From assembly GCF_036241575.1 (NCBI RefSeq), contig NZ_CP108456.1:62001-126000 (forward strand): a stretch of DNA of 64,000 nucleotides, given 5' to 3'. Of the stretch, positions 43,530-52,819 are shown piece after piece; position 1 is the stretch's first letter, and every line of letters begins with the position of its first letter. This stretch comes from Streptomyces sp. NBC_01267 (GTDB taxonomy: Bacteria > Actinomycetota > Actinomycetes > Streptomycetales > Streptomycetaceae). The position numbers and the translations under genes are program-made. The notes under the pieces are model-generated. The model was not told the DNA's origin and did no database searches. It worked only from the letters and a program-made list of their open reading frames with translations.

Positions 43530-44990
43530 TCACTGTGGCTGCGGTTCGTTCCTCGGAGCGGGCTCCGCGGCGGCCGGGTGGTGATGGCCGGCGGGCAGGA
43601 AGCGGATCACGCCCAGCGTCGTGACCACCAGGACCGCGGCCCCGATGACCAGGCTGATGCGCATGCCTGTCATGAAGTGGGCCGAGTCGGCGATCAGGGC
43701 GCCCAGGAGGGCCACGCCGATGGCCCCGCCGAACTGGCGGGCCGCGCTGAGGACTCCGGAAGCCAGACCGGCCCTCTCGTGCGGGACCGACTCCAGCATC
43801 GCCGTCGTCAGGGGCGGGATCGCCAGGCCTCCGCCGATGCCCAGCGGGACAAGCAGCACCAGGAGCAGAGGAGTGGGGGTGTCCTGGGAGACGAAGAGCA
43901 GGCCCAGGATGCCCAACGTCTGGATGATCTGGCCGAGAACCAACGGGAAGCGCGGCCCGTGGCGGTTGGTCAGCTTGCCGGCCAGGAGGTTGACCCCTGT
44001 GGTGAAGGCCGTCATCGGAATGAACATCAGGCCTGCCATCAGGGCCGAGGCACCACGGTGTTCCTGGAAGAAGATCGTGAAGACGAAGACCAGGCCGTAG
44101 TAGCCCAGGTTCAGGGCGAGACCCGCGCTGGTGCACACGGCCACCGCGGGATTGCGGAACAAGGTCAGCGGCACTGCCGGATTGCGCTGGCGGGACTCGG
44201 TCAGCAGGAACGCGACTGCGGCGATGACGGCGACCGCGAAGCCCACGATGGTGACCGGGTCCGTCCAGCCGTGGGAGCCTCCGTTGATCACTGCGAACAC
44301 CAGAGCCGCCAGGGCCAGGACTGCCGTCACCTGGCCTGCCGGGTCCATCGGGGCCTGCCCGCGCGAGGACCGGGGGGCGCGGAGCATTCCGATCAGGGCG
44401 ACGATGCCGACGGGGATGTTGATGAAGAAGATCCAGCGCCAGCCGAGCCCGGTCGTGAGTGCGCCACCGACGACCGGGCCCGCAGCGACCGCCGCGCCGC
44501 CGCCCGCCGTCCACCACGCGATTCCGCGGGCGCGCTTGGCCGGGTCGTCGTAGGCCTGGCGGACCAGAGCGAGCGAGGCGGGCATCATCACTGCCGCCCC
44601 CGCGCCCTGGAGCGCCCGCGCGAAGATGAGCACGCCGAGGTTGGGCGCAAGCCCGCACAGCGCGGACATCAGGGTGAAGACCGACAGACCGATCGAGAAA
44701 GCGCGGCTCGCGCCGATCCGGTCCGAGATCGCTCCCGCCGACAGCAACAGCGCCGCGAAGAGCAGAGTGTACGCCGTCACCACCCACTGCAGCGCCGACA
44801 CCTGGCCGTCCCACTGCTCACCGATGCTCGGCAGGGCGACGTTGACCACCGTCGTGTCCAACGTGATCACGAAGAACGCCAGACAGGCCACGCGAACCGT
44901 GGCGTCAGGGCTCAACCTCGGCCGCGTATCAGCCGCCATGGACCCGGAGGGAGAGCTACGTGCTGAATCGACGGCAGGTCGCCTGCTCAC
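43530..44990 (-). CDS. DHA2-type MFS multidrug exporter
   Basis: A 486-residue EmrB/QacA-type drug:H+ antiporter with 14 predicted membrane segments. Typical motifs: L-D-T-T-V-V-N-V-A-L-P in helix 1, D-R-I-G-A-S-R in the first cytoplasmic loop, and a G-W-R-W-I-F-F-I-N-I-P-V-G motif near helix 6. I use the GTG at 44990 with GGAAGGACG, overlapping the stop of the hydrolase gene; ATG 44939 is an alternative without an SD. It probably exports the product of, or a toxic compound handled by, this cluster. Confidence 0.88.
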   Translation of the reverse strand: MSRRPAVDSARSSPSGSMAADTRPRLSPDATVRVACLAFFVITLDTTVVNVALPSIGEQWDGQVSALQWVVTAYTLLFAALLLSAGAISDRIGASRAFSIGLSVFTLMSALCGLAPNLGVLIFARALQGAGAAVMMPASLALVRQAYDDPAKRARGIAWWTAGGGAAVAAGPVVGGALTTGLGWRWIFFINIPVGIVALIGMLRAPRSSRGQAPMDPAGQVTAVLALAALVFAVINGGSHGWTDPVTIVGFAVAVIAAVAFLLTESRQRNPAVPLTLFRNPAVAVCTSAGLALNLGYYGLVFVFTIFFQEHRGASALMAGLMFIPMTAFTTGVNLLAGKLTNRHGPRFPLVLGQIIQTLGILGLLFVSQDTPTPLLLVLLVPLGIGGGLAIPPLTTAMLESVPHERAGLASGVLSAARQFGGAIGVALLGALIADSAHFMTGMRISLVIGAAVLVVTTLGVIRFLPAGHHHPAAAEPAPRNEPQPQ

Positions 44991-45895
44991 AGCGTCCTTC
45001 CGAAGTGGGCCTCCACCGAGTCCAGTGCCGACATCACTGTCGATTCCTGGTCGTAGAAATCAAACTGGGAGCCGGTCGTCCACTGCAGTTCCTTGGGTGC
45101 CCTCAGCCCATCGTGGAAGCGACGGGCGCCGTCCGGGATGGCGGCGTCCGGGCTGTGCAGCATGAAGGTGGGTGCCGTGCACTGAGCGGCGACCGAGATG
45201 GGGTCGAAGGTCAGCCACTGCGGCCAGCTCATGACGGCGAACCGGTTGCGCCACTCGGGGACAGCCCCTCGATCGGCATACAGGTAGTAGTCGAACGGCC
45301 CGTACATCGCGGCGCGTTCGTCGGTGTCGCTTGCCGCGGGGATGTAGTCGACCTCACCCGTCGACTCGTACTTGTCCCGGGCTGCCTCGCCCAGGGCCAT
45401 CCGCTCACGAACGCCTTCCGGGCCGCCGTAGATGTCCGGGACCAGCGTTCGGTCGTGCAGCCACGGAGCCACCATGGCAACGGAGCGGATCTCCGGATTC
45501 CGTGAGGCGGCGACCGCGACATATCCGGAGCCGGCGCAGATACCGAGGGCGCCGATCCGGGAAGAGTCCACGTCCGGGCGGGACTTCAGGTAGTCGACAG
45601 CGCTGACGATGTCCGCGATCTTACGTTCCGGCGATTCGAAGTCCTGCGGATCGCCCTTCGATCCGCCGTACCCGCGGAAGTCGAAAGCGAGCGTGGTCAG
45701 TCCTCGGGCGGCGAGCCCGGCCGCGTACCGCCCGGCCATCTGTTCCTTGACAGTGGTCCACGAGCCGACCACGACCACTGCGGGAGAGGCATCCCCGGCC
45801 GGCTGCGAAGCAGGTCGGTAGAGGTCGCCGACGAGGTCGACACCTTCGCTGGGGAGTGCCACCCCCTCGACACGCACATCACCGTTGGGGTTCAT
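44987..45895 (-). CDS. Alpha/beta hydrolase, dienelactone-hydrolase-like
   Basis: A 302-residue alpha/beta hydrolase, start ATG 45895 after AAGGGAGA. The nucleophile elbow is G-I-C-A-G-S-G, a cysteine in the position of the usual serine, as in dienelactone hydrolase. Other signs are D-F-R-G-Y-G-G-S-K-G-D-P and a late L-H-S-P-D-A-A-I-P-D-G-A segment with the likely acid. With a muconolactone-isomerase-like partner in the same operon it suggests handling of an unsaturated lactone. The A+T-rich divergent promoter contains a TTGACTAACTGTCAA inverted repeat at 45962-45976. Confidence 0.82.
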   Translation of the reverse strand: MNPNGDVRVEGVALPSEGVDLVGDLYRPASQPAGDASPAVVVVGSWTTVKEQMAGRYAAGLAARGLTTLAFDFRGYGGSKGDPQDFESPERKIADIVSAVDYLKSRPDVDSSRIGALGICAGSGYVAVAASRNPEIRSVAMVAPWLHDRTLVPDIYGGPEGVRERMALGEAARDKYESTGEVDYIPAASDTDERAAMYGPFDYYLYADRGAVPEWRNRFAVMSWPQWLTFDPISVAAQCTAPTFMLHSPDAAIPDGARRFHDGLRAPKELQWTTGSQFDFYDQESTVMSALDSVEAHFGRTL

Positions 45896-45961
45896 GGGTC
45901 TCCCTTCAAGGTCCTGCCGACGCGCTTGAATGCGCTCCACGTGTCATCATAACCAAGCGAT

Positions 45962-45976
45962 TTGACTAACTGTCAA
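45962..45976. promoter_or_regulatory. Inverted repeat in divergent promoter
   Basis: TTGAC-taact-GTCAA lies in the A+T-rich 178-base interval between the hydrolase and SnoaL-like genes. It could be a repressor site controlling both directions; the only nearby regulator is the XRE/TPR protein at 48127-49476. Confidence 0.4.
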
Positions 45977-46073
45977 GTTATGAGTCATTTAGCTTGATCG
46001 AATATGACAGACACATTGACATCCTGTCCGCGGCGCAGTCATTCTCGGTCGATCACCGAACAAGGAGTCGACG

Positions 46074-46532
46074 ATGACGCAGGATCAACTCGCCCCGCCA
46101 CGAGACGCCCAGTCAGTAGGGCGCTACTTCTTGGACCAGATCGGCAGTGGGCGGCTCGAAGCCGCGTTCGCCTGCCTGGCCGACGATGTGGTGATGGAGA
46201 TGCCGTTCGCACCCCCGGGCAGCCCGACCCGGCTGGAAGGTGCCGATGCGCTGCGCAGCCTCTACACGGGGGTGGTCGACGCGGCCCTGTCGGTCGAGCT
46301 CCCGGTGAGCACCACTCGGCCGTTCGCCGACCCCGAGTGGGCACTGGTCGAGTACACGGGCCGGATCCTGCAGCCGGGCGGTCATGAGTACACGAACGTC
46401 TACCACGGTCTGTTCCGGGTCGTGGACGGGCGGATAAAGCTCTTCCGGGAGCTCTACGACACCTACCGGTTCGCGGAGCAAGTGCCCCTGGAGGCACGTC
46501 GGGCCATGTTTCCGACCACCGACGAGGGGTGA
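46074..46532 (+). CDS. SnoaL/NTF2-like protein (1)
   Basis: A 152-residue NTF2-fold protein of the SnoaL type, common as cyclase, isomerase or oxygenase-assisting enzyme in secondary metabolism. The pattern starts with an A-x-S-V-G-R-Y-F-L-D-Q-I helix, then C-L-A-D-D-V-V-M-E-M-P-F-A-P, a V-E-Y-T-G strand, and H-G-L-F-R-V-V-D-G-R-I-K-L-F-R-E. Its stop overlaps the next start (GTGA), giving coupled expression with the LLM oxidoreductase. Confidence 0.85.
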   Translation: MTQDQLAPPRDAQSVGRYFLDQIGSGRLEAAFACLADDVVMEMPFAPPGSPTRLEGADALRSLYTGVVDAALSVELPVSTTRPFADPEWALVEYTGRILQPGGHEYTNVYHGLFRVVDGRIKLFRELYDTYRFAEQVPLEARRAMFPTTDEG

Positions 46533-47503
46533 GCGGGATGTCCACGACCGCCCCCCGCGCTCTTGGTGTGGGCGTCCCGCTTTCCGGAGCCTGGGCGACA
46601 CCCTCCACCCAGGTACGGATCGCCCGGCAGGCCGAGGAGCTCGGCTACCAGTCCCTGTGGACCTTCACCCGCCTGCTCTTCCCGATGCAGAGCAACGATG
46701 CCGAATGGTCGTCCGACTTCCAGCCGGCCTTCCACTACGGCGTGGCAGAGCCGCTCATCACCCTGGGATACCTGGCCGGCTGCACCGAGCGGATCCGGCT
46801 GGGTGTCTCGGTGCTCAACGCCCCGTTCTTCGCGCCCGCGGTTCTGGCCAAGCAGCTCATCCAGCTCGACCGGGTATCGGGCGGACGGCTCGACGCCGGG
46901 CTGGCTCAGGGCTGGTCCGAGGAGGAGTTCCGGGCCGTCGGCCTGCCGATGGAACGGCGAGTGGCCCGCACGTTGGAGTACGTGGAGGTGCTCCGCCGGA
47001 TGTGGGAGCAGGACCAGGCGGAGTTCCAGGGCGAGTTCACCGAGCTGCCCCGGACCCTGGTCCGCCCTCGCCCGGTCCAACCGGTCTTCCCCCTGCTGCT
47101 CGGTGGCTCCACCGAGAAGGCCTGGACGCGTGCGGGGCGCCTGGCCCAGGGCTGGGTCAGCCCGGGTTTCGTCGCCGTGCCGGAGGTCGCCGCTGCCGCG
47201 TCCGGGGTCCGCGCAGCCGCCGAACGCGCCGGACGTTCCCCTGACGGGCTGCGCATCGTCGTACGCGCCACCGTCTTCCTCGGCACCGAACCCGGTTCCG
47301 GGCGCAGCCTCTTCCACGGTTCGGTTGCTCAGATTCGCTCTGACATCGAGCAGATGCACGATGCCGGGGCCACCGAGGTCTTCCTCGACTTCAACTTCGA
47401 CCCGCGGATCGTCGGCCCTCGAGCAGACCCTGCCGGCTCCCTCGCCCTGGTCGAGGAAGCACTGGGCGAACTCGCTCCGGTCGCGCTCCCCGCCGCGCGC
47501 TGA
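46529..47503 (+). CDS. LLM-class flavin-dependent oxidoreductase
   Basis: A 324-residue luciferase-like monooxygenase or F420-dependent oxidoreductase with a TIM barrel. Signs: L-G-V-G-V-P-L-S-G-A-W strand 1, E-E-L-G-Y-Q-S-L-W, R-I-R-L-G-V-S-V-L-N, L-D-R-V-S-G-G-R-L-D-A-G-L-A-Q-G-W and P-L-L-L-G-G-S-T. I use GTG 46529 for its overlap with the upstream stop; ATG 46538 is possible. It would oxidise or reduce a small cyclic substrate in this cluster. Confidence 0.88.
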   Translation: MSGMSTTAPRALGVGVPLSGAWATPSTQVRIARQAEELGYQSLWTFTRLLFPMQSNDAEWSSDFQPAFHYGVAEPLITLGYLAGCTERIRLGVSVLNAPFFAPAVLAKQLIQLDRVSGGRLDAGLAQGWSEEEFRAVGLPMERRVARTLEYVEVLRRMWEQDQAEFQGEFTELPRTLVRPRPVQPVFPLLLGGSTEKAWTRAGRLAQGWVSPGFVAVPEVAAAASGVRAAAERAGRSPDGLRIVVRATVFLGTEPGSGRSLFHGSVAQIRSDIEQMHDAGATEVFLDFNFDPRIVGPRADPAGSLALVEEALGELAPVALPAAR

Positions 47504-47594
47504 GGGAGCGCCGGATCCTGCCACCCGTGCTGCCCGAGAGGGCTTGTTCCTCCGTACGCGAAGAGATTCAGCACACGAAGAAACTGGAGACACC

Positions 47595-48146
47595 ATGATC
47601 CACGCGATTTCGCGTCTGGTCGCGGGTTGCCGTCCCGACGGCACCTCGGTGGTCGAGGCGAACGGGCCGGTCGCCCCCGTGACCGTGGGTGCGCTGCCTG
47701 GCGTCGAGTTCTACCAGGTCTGGGGGCGCAACGATGCCCCCGCGAGAGGCGACGGCGGCACTGAAGCAGCCTTCGTGCCCTACTTCCCCGGGGACACCGG
47801 GACCCGCTTCGTGATACTGCGCTGGCCCCCGGAGACCGGACGCGGCCCGGAGGGCGATCCCGACTTGCTCTCCGCCGAGGTGGAAGAGGTCTTCCCCGGG
47901 CTGCTCAAGGCTCTGGCCCCGGACGACAAGGGGCACCATGCGACGGACACCGTGGACATGTCGATCATCCTGGAGGGGGAGCTCTGGCTCCAGCTGGAAG
48001 ACGGCTCCGAGACCCGTCTGACGCCCGGCAGTTGCGTCGTCCTGCGCGGCAACCGGCATGCCTGGTTCAACCGCAGCACCGAACCGGCCGTCATGGCCAG
48101 CGTCTTCATCGGTGCCCAGGACACTCTCAGCGAGCAGCTTCGCTGA
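47595..48146 (+). CDS. Cupin-domain protein
   Basis: A 183-residue cupin. The C-terminal half has a complete core: H-H-A-T-D-T-V-D-M-S-I-I-L-E-G-E-L-W at the first motif with G-E-L, and P-G-S-C-V-V-L-R-G-N-R-H-A-W-F-N at the second. The first cluster's usual metal His pair is partly altered by D/D, so metal binding is uncertain. The N-terminal part is probably a lid (P-G-V-E-F-Y-Q-V-W-G). It belongs to the SnoaL-LLM-cupin run and converges, overlapping 20 bases, on the regulator gene. Confidence 0.8.
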   Translation: MIHAISRLVAGCRPDGTSVVEANGPVAPVTVGALPGVEFYQVWGRNDAPARGDGGTEAAFVPYFPGDTGTRFVILRWPPETGRGPEGDPDLLSAEVEEVFPGLLKALAPDDKGHHATDTVDMSIILEGELWLQLEDGSETRLTPGSCVVLRGNRHAWFNRSTEPAVMASVFIGAQDTLSEQLR

Positions 48147-49476
48147 CCCGGTCGGCGGAGGCGGGGAGGCCGGGGAGCCCCGCATCGTTCAGCGCCTGCC
48201 GGTAGGCGGCGATGGACTCGGCGGTGTACCCGTACTGCTGCCAGATGTCCGCGATCCGGCGCCACACGGCAGCCGACGGACGGGCCGGGGGCAGTTGGCG
48301 AAGCTGCGCCGCCGCAGCGCGGAGCGTCTCCTGTGCTTGCCGGCTCTCGCCCATGCCGAACTGGGCGTGAGCCAGTACGGCACGCGCCTCGACCGACTCC
48401 CGGCGCGGCTCGTCGCGCAACAGCTCCAGCGCCCTGGACGCATGTTCCTGAGCTTCGGCCGCCTGGTTCAGCCGCAGGTGTGCCTCCGCGAGATTGCTCT
48501 GGGCCGACGCCTGTTCGGCTGCCGTGCCGACCTCCACCAGCTGAGCCTGCGACTGTTCGAGCAGCTGACGGGCTTGTTCAGGGTCACCGGGGTCGGAGCA
48601 GAGCAGCAGCATCCCGTAGACACCGCAGAGCAGTGCGTGGTGGCGCACGTGATCGCTCTCGGCCAACAACGCGCGTGCGCGTTCTGCCAGAGCCAGGGCC
48701 TCGTCGATCTGGCCCTGGGACTTTGCCACGAGGGCGGCGTTCCAGAAGGTCTCCCGCTGTGCGGTCCGGCCTCCGTGACCGTCGGCGATCCTGATCAGGC
48801 GTTCGGCCACGAGGCGGGCCTTGGCCAGGTCGCTGCGGGCCCGGTAGCAGCTGACCAGCACTGCTCCGAGCTGAATGTGGTCGTCCGTGGCCTCGAGGCC
48901 GAACTGGTCGAGGCGGCGCAGCGCCCGCTCTCCGATCTCGACGCTGAGGACCTGGTCGCCGAGGGCCTGGTGGCAGCGGCAGAGCGCCGTGGCCAGCTGG
49001 GTCCATTCCGCTGAGCCGGCGACGCACCGGGGATCCTCGTACAGCATGGTGAGGGCTTGGGCCGCGGCCTCCAGCCTGCCGAGCTGCTCCAGGGCGAGCG
49101 CTTGGCCGAGGCGGGCTCGGCGCACGGTGGCCTCGGGCAGGACGGGACCGGAGGCGAGGATCTCGCTGAAGGCCTGCAGCGCCTCCCTGTTCTCACCGTT
49201 GTGCAGGGCGAGGTCGGCGAACGCGGCCTTGAGCTCCAACTCGCGTGTCCGTGTGCCGTCCTGACCCGTGAGCAGATAGCTGGGGGTGCATCCGAGGCGC
49301 TCGGCCAGGAGCGTCACGACAGCCGCCGAAGGAGTTCGCTTGCCCGACTCGATCAGCGAGATGTAGCTCACCGAGACGTCGTCGCTGGCGAGGTCCTGTT
49401 GCTTGAGACCACGAGCACGACGGAGCTCCCTCAGCCGCCGTCCGGTGCCTTCACCGTCTTCGGCAGTGCTGTCCAC
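48127..49476 (-). CDS. XRE-type regulator with TPR array
   Basis: A 449-residue protein starting at GTG 49476 after GAGGAGA. Residues about 8-65 form an XRE helix-turn-helix (L-R-E-L-R-R-A-R-G-L-K-Q-Q-D-L ... V-S-Y-I-S-L-I-E-S-G-K-R-T-P-S), followed by about nine helical tetratricopeptide-like repeats. This layout resembles Rgg/PlcR-type and actinobacterial TPR regulators that respond to a peptide or partner protein. Its convergent overlap with the cupin gene suggests a link to the preceding cluster. The 245-base upstream interval holds an A+T-rich promoter-like stretch. Confidence 0.85.
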   Translation of the reverse strand: MDSTAEDGEGTGRRLRELRRARGLKQQDLASDDVSVSYISLIESGKRTPSAAVVTLLAERLGCTPSYLLTGQDGTRTRELELKAAFADLALHNGENREALQAFSEILASGPVLPEATVRRARLGQALALEQLGRLEAAAQALTMLYEDPRCVAGSAEWTQLATALCRCHQALGDQVLSVEIGERALRRLDQFGLEATDDHIQLGAVLVSCYRARSDLAKARLVAERLIRIADGHGGRTAQRETFWNAALVAKSQGQIDEALALAERARALLAESDHVRHHALLCGVYGMLLLCSDPGDPEQARQLLEQSQAQLVEVGTAAEQASAQSNLAEAHLRLNQAAEAQEHASRALELLRDEPRRESVEARAVLAHAQFGMGESRQAQETLRAAAAQLRQLPPARPSAAVWRRIADIWQQYGYTAESIAAYRQALNDAGLPGLPASADRVSEAAR

Positions 49477-49721
49477 AGTGTCTCCTCGGTCCTGCTGATG
49501 TGCTCTCGGCGGGGTGATGGAAAATTTACAGGATATTTGACAACTGCGGCCATCTCCGGTGAAAGAAGTCACAGCTTCTGCTCTGCACCAGCCGGGACGA
49601 CAGCGGAGGCGCAGCGACTTCAGAATGTACGAAGTCCTGTCTCACGGTCTTCCCTCCGCCTTGGCTATGGTCACAGCGAGTGACAGCGACGGCATGCGGG
49701 TTCGAGGCAGGGGAGTGAGGC

Positions 49722-50135
49722 ATGTTCCGACCGGTGCGGCGTGCGGCCTTCTTCGACCTCGCCCATCCAGAACGCCCTCCGCACGAGGACGTGGCCCTGC
49801 AAGCCGCGCTCGAAGGCCACCGGGCCAAGGGGGACCTTGTCGTCATGGTCGTGGACTCTCTGCGGCCGTTCCCTCGGACGCTGCCCGCCGAGGGAATTCT
49901 TCTGCGGCTTTCGCCGTCGGCTACCCGCGACATGGACAAGTGCACGACGGTCGTCGAAGCCATGGCCCGCCTGTGCATCGATCCGGTCAGTTGCTTCGGC
50001 TACGGAGACCTGTGCACCGGGACAGGGTTGCTCGGCGTCGTCGGAAATCCGCGCGTCATCGCCTGTAGCGCGGACAGCCGACGGCTTGCTCAGGAGTTGA
50101 GCTGGCCCGTGATCATGACGCCTTCCACCGTCTGA
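49722..50135 (+). CDS. Degenerate HAD-like small protein
   Basis: A 137-residue protein similar to the C-terminal and motif I portions of SerB-like HAD hydrolases. The N-terminal F-F-D-L-A-H-P retains only one Asp and lacks the D-x-D-G-T pattern; the late G-Y-G-D-L-C-T-G-T-G-L-L-G-V-V-G-N-P corresponds to motif IV with its aspartates changed. It is shorter than real family members and probably non-catalytic. It stands just before the glycogen synthase gene. Confidence 0.55.
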   Translation: MFRPVRRAAFFDLAHPERPPHEDVALQAALEGHRAKGDLVVMVVDSLRPFPRTLPAEGILLRLSPSATRDMDKCTTVVEAMARLCIDPVSCFGYGDLCTGTGLLGVVGNPRVIACSADSRRLAQELSWPVIMTPSTV

Positions 50136-50249
50136 GGGGACGGCCCGGCGCGGATGCCGCTCCGCCCGACCGGCCGTGTTTCCCGGGTGTTCGGGCGGAG
50201 CGGCCGGTGCAGGAGTCCTGTCAATGTCCACGGACCTCAGGAAGTCGCC

Positions 50250-51470
50250 ATGCATGTGCAGCAACCCGCTCGGTCGTCCCGAACACGCGTCGATCTGCTC
50301 ACCAAGGAATTCCCTCCGGAGGTATACGGAGGGGCCGGTGTCCATGCCGCAGAACTCGCGGCAGAACTCCGCAGTCTTGTCGACCTGCACGTGCGCTGCT
50401 TCGGTGCGCCGCGCGACGCGCAGAACGTGACCGCCTACCCGGACCCCGTGCTGCCGGGAGAGCAGAACCCCGCCCTGCGCGCGCTCGGGGTGAATGTCGA
50501 GATGGCCGCGGGGTGCGCGGGAGCAGACCTTGTCCACAGCCACACCTGGTACGCCAACGGGGCGGGCCGGCTCGCGCAGGTGCTGTACGGCATCCCCCAT
50601 GTCGCCACCACCCACAGCCTCGAACCGCTGCGCCCCTGGAAGGCCGAACAGCTGGGCGGCGGCTACGCGTTGTCGTCCCTGGTGGAGCGTTCGGCACTGG
50701 AGAGCGCCGATGCGCTGATCGCCGTGTCGCACGGCATGCGTCGGGACATCCTTCGCGTATATCCCGATGTGGATCCCGAGCGGGTCCACGTGGTCCACAA
50801 CGGCATCGACACCCGGGCCTACCGCCCCGACCACGGCACGGCCGCGCTGGTGCGGCACGGGGTGGACCCCGATCGGCCCATCGTCCTCTTCGTCGGCCGC
50901 GTCACCCGTCAGAAGGGTCTGCCGCAGCTGCTGCGTGCGGCCTTCGAGTTGGATCCCCGTGCCCAGCTCGTGCTGTGCTGCGGGCAACCCGACACGGCCG
51001 AGATCGGAGCCGAGACCGAGGCGCTGGTCGACGAACTGCGCCGGGTGCGGGACGGAGTCGTCCGTATCGACGGGATGCTCGATCGGGCCGTCCTCCTGCA
51101 GTTCCTCACCCACGCTTCCGTCTTCGTCTGCCCGTCCCTGTACGAACCGATGGGCATCGTGAACCTGGAGGCCATGGCCTGCGGCACAGCGGTCGTGGCC
51201 ACTGCGACGGGCGGCATCCCGGAGGTCGTGGCGGACGGTGAGACGGGCCTTCTGGTGCCCATCGAGCAGGAGCAGGACGGCAGCGGCACGCCCCTGGACC
51301 CCCGGCGCTTCGCCTCCGACCTCGCAGCCGCGATGAATCAGCTCCTCGCCGATCCGGACCATGCCTCCCGGCTCGGCGCGGCCGGCCTCGCGCGGGCGCA
51401 GAAGGAATTCGGCTGGGACGTGGCGGCGGAGCGGGCGCATGCCGTCTACCGCTCGGTGCTGGATCGCTGA
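50250..51470 (+). CDS. glgA: Glycogen synthase, actinobacterial GT4-type
   Basis: A 406-residue retaining glycosyltransferase of the actinobacterial glycogen-synthase type (TIGR02149-like), which in mycobacteria and streptomycetes makes maltose 1-phosphate or alpha-glucan from ADP-glucose. Features: T-K-E-F-P-P-E-V-Y-G-G-A-G-V-H near residue 20, H-S-H-T-W-Y, V-H-N-G-I-D, R-Q-K-G and E-P-M-G-I-V-N-L-E-A-M-A with the E-x7-E pair. It is separate from, but metabolically linked to, glgB and glgE at 59.8-63.9 kb. ATG 50250 is assigned by length and family start. Confidence 0.9.
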   Translation: MHVQQPARSSRTRVDLLTKEFPPEVYGGAGVHAAELAAELRSLVDLHVRCFGAPRDAQNVTAYPDPVLPGEQNPALRALGVNVEMAAGCAGADLVHSHTWYANGAGRLAQVLYGIPHVATTHSLEPLRPWKAEQLGGGYALSSLVERSALESADALIAVSHGMRRDILRVYPDVDPERVHVVHNGIDTRAYRPDHGTAALVRHGVDPDRPIVLFVGRVTRQKGLPQLLRAAFELDPRAQLVLCCGQPDTAEIGAETEALVDELRRVRDGVVRIDGMLDRAVLLQFLTHASVFVCPSLYEPMGIVNLEAMACGTAVVATATGGIPEVVADGETGLLVPIEQEQDGSGTPLDPRRFASDLAAAMNQLLADPDHASRLGAAGLARAQKEFGWDVAAERAHAVYRSVLDR

Positions 51471-51554
51471 CCGCACAGGCTTCGCGCCCCGACCTCATGA
51501 TGTCTATTTGATCTCTTTGACCGGACCACCACTGCTGCCGCTACCTTCGCAGAC

Positions 51555-52805
51555 ATGTCTCAAACGACTTCCGCGCAAGATGTAGAAGGCGTCCCGGAGC
51601 ATTCGAGGTCCACGCACGACAACAGCACGCTGTTCGAGGACGAGGCAACGGAATCCGCGGGGCCTGCCGCGTTGTCCGTGGATCCCGCTACGAAAAGCGA
51701 ATCCAGGGTCACGACTCTGGAATTGTTCTTCGATCTCGCGTTCGTATTCAACTTCACGCAGCTCGCCCGGGTGCTCAGCCGGGACATGACGCTGCACGGA
51801 GTTATTCAAGTACTTCTGATTTTCTGGCTCCTGTGGTGGATGTACGGCGGATACGCGTGGCTCACCAACCACCTTCCGCCCCAACGCAGGCACCACCGGG
51901 TCCTGCTGCTGCTCGGCATGGCCTCCTTTCTGGTCATCGGCCTGGCCACGCCCAACGCGTTCGACGGGGACGGCGTCGCGTTCGGCATCGGCTACCTGCT
52001 GATCGTCACCGTGCATGCCGCCCTCTTCGCGTTGGGCGGCACCGGAGCGGCCCGCAACATGCTGCGCATCGCCCCGTTCCACACGGTGGGCGCGCTCCTC
52101 ATCATCGGCGCCGGCTTCCTCGACGGATGGGCCATGTACGCGCTGTGGACCTCGGCCGTCGCGTTGGAGATCGTCGCGCCGGTGCTGACGGGCGTCTCGG
52201 GCTTCGAGCTGAAGCCGGGCCACTTCGTGGAACGGCACGGACTGCTCATGATCATCGCGCTCGGCGACTCGTTCCTGGCGCTCGGCATCGGCACCGACGG
52301 CGGTCAGGCGGGGCCGTCGGTCGTGACCACGGCGGTCCTCATCTTCGTCATCCCGGCCGGTCTGTGGTGGGTGTACTTCGACGAGTCCGAGAAGGCCTCG
52401 CGGGCCGAACTCGCCCTGGAGCGGCAGGACGCGGTGCAACGTTCGCGGCTGGCACTCGCCGCGTTCTTCTACGCCCACGTACCGATGCTGCTCGGACTGA
52501 TCCTGATCGCGGCGGCCGTCAAGAAGACCATCGTGCACCCCTACGATCCACTGGCCATGGCCCCGTCCGTCGCGCTGGCCTGTGGTGTGGCGCTGTACCT
52601 CGGCGGTATCGCCTGGTTCCACGGAATCCTGAAGATCGGCCCACAGCGTTTCCACTTCACCGCCTCACTGTTCGCCGTACTGGCAATTCCGGTGGGGCAC
52701 TTCGGGACGGCAGTGGCCGAAGTCGTAGTGCTTGGCGCCCTCATCGGCGCTGCCCTGCTCAGCGACCATCGCTGGACCTTGAAAATGGCACATCTCTATC
52801 ACTGA
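51555..52805 (+). CDS. LtrA-family membrane protein
   Basis: A 416-residue polytopic protein of the low-temperature-requirement A family, with an N-terminal soluble stretch of about 55 residues and then multiple hydrophobic segments. The family signature E-L-F-F-D-L-A-F-V-F-N-F-T-Q-L is present, and a conserved R-H-G-L-L-M-I-I-A-L-G-D-S-F segment appears mid-way. Function is unknown in any bacterium I can name. It precedes the SnoaL/ankyrin run on the same strand by 14 bases. Confidence 0.88.
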   Translation: MSQTTSAQDVEGVPEHSRSTHDNSTLFEDEATESAGPAALSVDPATKSESRVTTLELFFDLAFVFNFTQLARVLSRDMTLHGVIQVLLIFWLLWWMYGGYAWLTNHLPPQRRHHRVLLLLGMASFLVIGLATPNAFDGDGVAFGIGYLLIVTVHAALFALGGTGAARNMLRIAPFHTVGALLIIGAGFLDGWAMYALWTSAVALEIVAPVLTGVSGFELKPGHFVERHGLLMIIALGDSFLALGIGTDGGQAGPSVVTTAVLIFVIPAGLWWVYFDESEKASRAELALERQDAVQRSRLALAAFFYAHVPMLLGLILIAAAVKKTIVHPYDPLAMAPSVALACGVALYLGGIAWFHGILKIGPQRFHFTASLFAVLAIPVGHFGTAVAEVVVLGALIGAALLSDHRWTLKMAHLYH

Positions 52806-52819
52806 AAGAAGAAAAATCC

